Origin: GCA-020352575 sp041635475
GTDB lineage: Bacteria; Actinomycetota; Acidimicrobiia; Spongiisociales; JAENVV01
Direction of reading: 5' to 3'
Assembly (NCBI GenBank): GCA_041635475.1
Contig: JBFKVA010000112.1
Location: 1 to 6,531, forward strand
DNA length: 6,531 nucleotides
Position numbers and translations under genes: made by a program. The first letter of the stretch is position 1; each line of letters starts with the position of its first letter. Shown here one piece after another: positions 4,340 through 6,531 of the stretch. The notes under the pieces are model-generated. The model worked only from the letters and a program-made list of their open reading frames with translations. It searched no databases and had not been told where the DNA came from.

Positions 4340-5686
4340 CTAGGAGACCGAGAACAGGTCCCATTCGTCCGGGACGCCCTTCAGCTGGAACGTTCCCAGC
4401 GGCTCGTACCGGATGGCCGAACCGGCGGTGAGGGCCTTCACGGTGTTGGAGACAGCGACGCCGCCATCCGGGGCATGGTCGATCACCCGGGCGGCGATGT
4501 GGACGCCGATGCCCCCTACGTCAGTGCCGTCCACGGTGATCTCGCCGGTGTGGAGGCCCGATCGCATCCGGATTCCGAGGGCCTGGACCTGGTGGAGGAT
4601 CTCCTTGGCCGCCATCACCGCTGACGTCGGGCTGTCGAAGACCGCCAGGCAGCCATCGCCGGTGTTGCGGATCATCGTGCCGCCATAGCGTGCGACCTGC
4701 GTCGCGCAGATGCGGTTGGCGTCCCCCAGGATGTCGAGCCACCGTTGGTCGCCGAGCTCCACCGCCTGCTGCGTGGAGCCGACGATGTCGGTGAACAGGA
4801 CTGTGGCCAGTCGGCGCTCCTCGGTCATGTGGGACGTCGTGCCGGTGACGAACGCCTCGACGTGGTCGAGGATCTCCTGGTAGTCGCCCACGTGGAACGG
4901 ACTGGAGTCCGCCCCCTCCAACTCCACCCACTTCGCTCCGGGAATCCGCTCGGCGATGTACTTCCCGAACGCGACCCTGTGGTAGCGGTTGTCCTTGCGG
5001 TGGATCACCAGGGTGGGGACGGCGACCGACGGGAGCAGGCCGGTGACGTCCACTTCCGTCTGGGACCGGTACCCCCGCCTCAGGACTTCGGGCGACATGG
5101 TCGATCGTTGGAAGCGCAGCCACCACCTCCGGAAGCGGGGATCCTCGGCGACCGAGGGGGCGGTGAGGTGGAGGACGTCGCCGGTGGTCCCGTGTTGGAG
5201 GAGGAACAGCTCGGCGGCCCGCGCTGCCGCCTCGGCCGGCAACCCGATGGGATAGTCGGGTCCGCGCAGGAGACGAGCGTGGGCGTTGATGAGGACGAGT
5301 GACTCCGTTCGCTCGGGGTACGTCGCCGCGAATTGGATTGCGATGTTGCCGCCCTCGGTGTCCCCCACCAGGGCTGCCCGCTGGGAGTCCGCGGCCTCCA
5401 TGACGGCGACGATGTCCTCGATCCACAACTCGGGCCCGGGCTCGCGTCCCTCCGGGAGCGGATCGGACACACCGACGCCGAGCTTGTCGAAGAGAATCAC
5501 CCGCGAGAACGACGCGAGGCGATCGAGGTAGCGGGAAGCCGACGGCTCGTCCCACAGGTTGTCGATGTTCGTCCCCCACGACGGCACGAACACGAGATCG
5601 GGCGGTCCCTCCCCGAAGACCTGATAGCCGATGACACCGTTGGGTGAGCGGACGTACTGCGTTTCCGGCTGCACCTGGCTACTCAT
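4340..5686 (-). CDS. Alpha/beta-hydrolase-fold protein fused to class III adenylate/guanylate cyclase domain
   Basis: This 448-residue soluble protein has an alpha/beta-hydrolase region (about 1-282) and a class III cyclase homology domain (about 290-448), the layout of mycobacterial Rv1900c. Cyclase features: metal-binding Asp300 (LFTDIVGST) and Asp344 (NTGDG), substrate-specifying-type Asp389 and transition-state-type Arg400 (AAR). Arg340 occupies the usual Lys position and His396 the usual Asn position; His there is frequent in this subfamily. The hydrolase half looks catalytically degenerate: the nucleophile elbow reads GDTEGG with Thr110 for Ser, and the usual catalytic His (GAD-H) is Ser261, though Asp232 remains. 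It may sense a ligand rather than hydrolyse. The ATG at 5686 is chosen because hydrolase similarity begins shortly after it; the frame is open to 5989 but that part overlaps the alx gene. A faint AGGA abuts the ATG. Product (cAMP or cGMP) is unproven. Confidence 0.92.
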   Translation of the reverse strand: MSSQVQPETQYVRSPNGVIGYQVFGEGPPDLVFVPSWGTNIDNLWDEPSASRYLDRLASFSRVILFDKLGVGVSDPLPEGREPGPELWIEDIVAVMEAADSQRAALVGDTEGGNIAIQFAATYPERTESLVLINAHARLLRGPDYPIGLPAEAAARAAELFLLQHGTTGDVLHLTAPSVAEDPRFRRWWLRFQRSTMSPEVLRRGYRSQTEVDVTGLLPSVAVPTLVIHRKDNRYHRVAFGKYIAERIPGAKWVELEGADSSPFHVGDYQEILDHVEAFVTGTTSHMTEERRLATVLFTDIVGSTQQAVELGDQRWLDILGDANRICATQVARYGGTMIRNTGDGCLAVFDSPTSAVMAAKEILHQVQALGIRMRSGLHTGEITVDGTDVGGIGVHIAARVIDHAPDGGVAVSNTVKALTAGSAIRYEPLGTFQLKGVPDEWDLFSVS

Positions 5687-5708
5687 TCCTGTCGTCAACC
5701 GGCCCGTG

Positions 5709-5722
5709 GCGGCAAGTGCCGC
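5709..5722. terminator. Weak hairpin between alx/terC-like gene and cyclase gene
   Basis: GCGGC (5709-5713) and GCCGC (5718-5722) form a 5-base-pair stem with a 4-base loop in the 58-base gap between two genes on the minus strand. It could terminate or attenuate read-through from the upstream gene. No U-run follows, so this is tentative. Confidence 0.25.
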
Positions 5723-5744
5723 TGTGAACCATATACACAGAGGG

Positions 5745-6531
5745 TCAGTGCGGATGAACCTCTCGGTCCGGATCGGCGAGTGGCGCGCCCAGGTTCCGTG
5801 CACGCCGAAGGCTGAAGTGGATGGCAGCCGCCAGGATGGCGACGATGATGGCCAGCGACAGGTAGGTGTCCATGTGGTACCAGTGCGAGACCGACATCTT
5901 GAGGCCGACGAAGATGAGGATGCCTCCGAGGCCGTGCGAGAGGTAGTGGAAGCGCTGCCTGGCATTGGCGAGCAGAAAGTACATGGCACGCAAGCCGAGG
6001 ATGGCGAAGGCGTTGGACGCGAACACCAGGTACGGCTCGTGCGAGACGGCGAGGATCGCCGGCACGGAGTCGACGGCGAAGATGATGTCGGTGATCTCCA
6101 CGACGAACAGTGCCGACAGGAGGGGTGTCGCTGCCCGATGGCCGTTGAGCATCGTGAAGAACCTCTGGCCGTCGAACTGGTCGGAGACCGGCATGATCTT
6201 CCCCAGGATGCGCAGTCCGCGGGCGGCTTCGGGTTCGCCCTCGTCGGCCCGGTGGCGGATGATCTTGGCTCCCGTGAAGACGAGGAACACGCCGAAGACG
6301 AGGAGGATCCACCAGAAGCGGCTGATCAGCGTCGTACCCAGGACGATGAACACGGCGCGCAGGGTCAACGCTCCGAAGATCCCCCAGAAGAGCACGCGGT
6401 GCTGGTACTTGAGTGGGATCGAAAGGCTGCTGAACAGGACCGACCACACAAAGACGTTGTCGACGCTGAGCGACTTCTCGATGAGGTAGTCGCTGAGGTA
6501 CTCGCCGAACGCGGCCCCACCGAACGTGAGA
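5745..6531 (-). CDS. alx: TerC/Alx-family integral membrane protein, 5'-truncated by window edge
   Basis: The visible 261 residues run from the window edge to a TGA at 5745; the frame stays open at 6531, so roughly 50-60 N-terminal residues are probably missing. The fragment shows Alx/TerC hallmarks: GEYLSDYLIEKSLSVDNVFVW (acidic Asp24), SIPLKYQHRVLFWGIFGAL, then near residues 146-158 EITDIIFAVDSVPAI with conserved Asp148 and Asp154 inside a membrane segment, followed by SNAFAILGLRAMYFLL (172-187) and GGILIFVGLKM. Several hydrophobic helices place it in the cytoplasmic membrane. The closest known relatives are Escherichia coli Alx, linked to manganese export and alkaline response, and tellurite-resistance TerC. 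Related genes are often preceded by a yybP-ykoY manganese riboswitch; the place to look is outside this window. No other ter genes are here, so a tellurite role is not indicated. The cyclase gene follows 58 bases downstream on the same strand. Confidence 0.93.
   Translation of the reverse strand, partial: LTFGGAAFGEYLSDYLIEKSLSVDNVFVWSVLFSSLSIPLKYQHRVLFWGIFGALTLRAVFIVLGTTLISRFWWILLVFGVFLVFTGAKIIRHRADEGEPEAARGLRILGKIMPVSDQFDGQRFFTMLNGHRAATPLLSALFVVEITDIIFAVDSVPAILAVSHEPYLVFASNAFAILGLRAMYFLLANARQRFHYLSHGLGGILIFVGLKMSVSHWYHMDTYLSLAIIVAILAAAIHFSLRRARNLGAPLADPDREVHPH

Noticed and set aside
3524..4340. Second attachment site (repeat of the tRNA 3' end) marking an integrated island
   Set aside because: I searched by eye for copies of GGTTCAAATCCGACCG and the acceptor segment downstream and found none; no integrase gene is present either.
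5687..5989. N-terminal extension of the hydrolase-cyclase protein
   Set aside because: The extra 101 residues are encoded antiparallel in frame over the alx gene on the same strand and are Ser/Arg/Thr-rich; hydrolase similarity starts only after the ATG at 5686.
5695..6447. A 250-residue minus-strand frame overlapping the alx-like gene
   Set aside because: It is a frame-shifted reading of the alx-like gene, which has clear TerC/Alx motifs in the other frame.
1..6531. CRISPR array, insertion sequence, riboswitch or replication origin
   Set aside because: No spaced direct repeats, transposase motifs, terminal inverted repeats, recognisable riboswitch core or DnaA-box cluster were seen on either strand.

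Overview
The window is GC-rich, tightly packed bacterial DNA. A WhiB-type iron-sulfur regulator, which is essentially confined to Actinomycetota and their phages, together with frequent GTG starts and TANNNT boxes 6-8 bases upstream of start codons (leaderless style), points to an actinobacterium. The class cannot be fixed from this window; a deep-branching group such as Acidimicrobiia is only a guess.

Layout. (1) 1-1288, minus: purF, the first enzyme of de novo purine synthesis, with its 3' end outside the window. (2) 1289-1368: a compact divergent promoter region. (3) 1369-3010, plus: a two-gene unit made of a stand-alone receiver domain and a CorC/HlyC-type membrane protein (CNNM + CBS pair + CorC domain), separated by 1 base. 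(4) 3005-3259, minus: a whiB-like gene whose stop codon abuts the corC stop codon (convergent, 6-base overlap), with a good promoter and ribosome binding site. (5) 3451-3571, plus: tRNA-Pro(CGG) followed by a strong hairpin terminator. (6) 3678-4316, plus: a higBA toxin-antitoxin module in a less GC-biased patch, with a concentric inverted repeat over its promoter. (7) 4340-5686, minus: an alpha/beta-hydrolase-fold protein fused to a class III nucleotide cyclase domain, with several active-site substitutions. (8) 5745-6531, minus: a TerC/Alx-family membrane protein whose N-terminus lies outside the window.

How the parts relate. Most of the window is chromosomal housekeeping (purF, tRNA, corC, alx) with regulators between. 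The tRNA-higBA stretch looks like an acquired insert next to a tRNA gene. The items most worth following up are the dyad operator at higBA, the apparently dead hydrolase half of the cyclase fusion, and the output-less receiver with an altered switch residue that is coupled to a CorC-type membrane protein.
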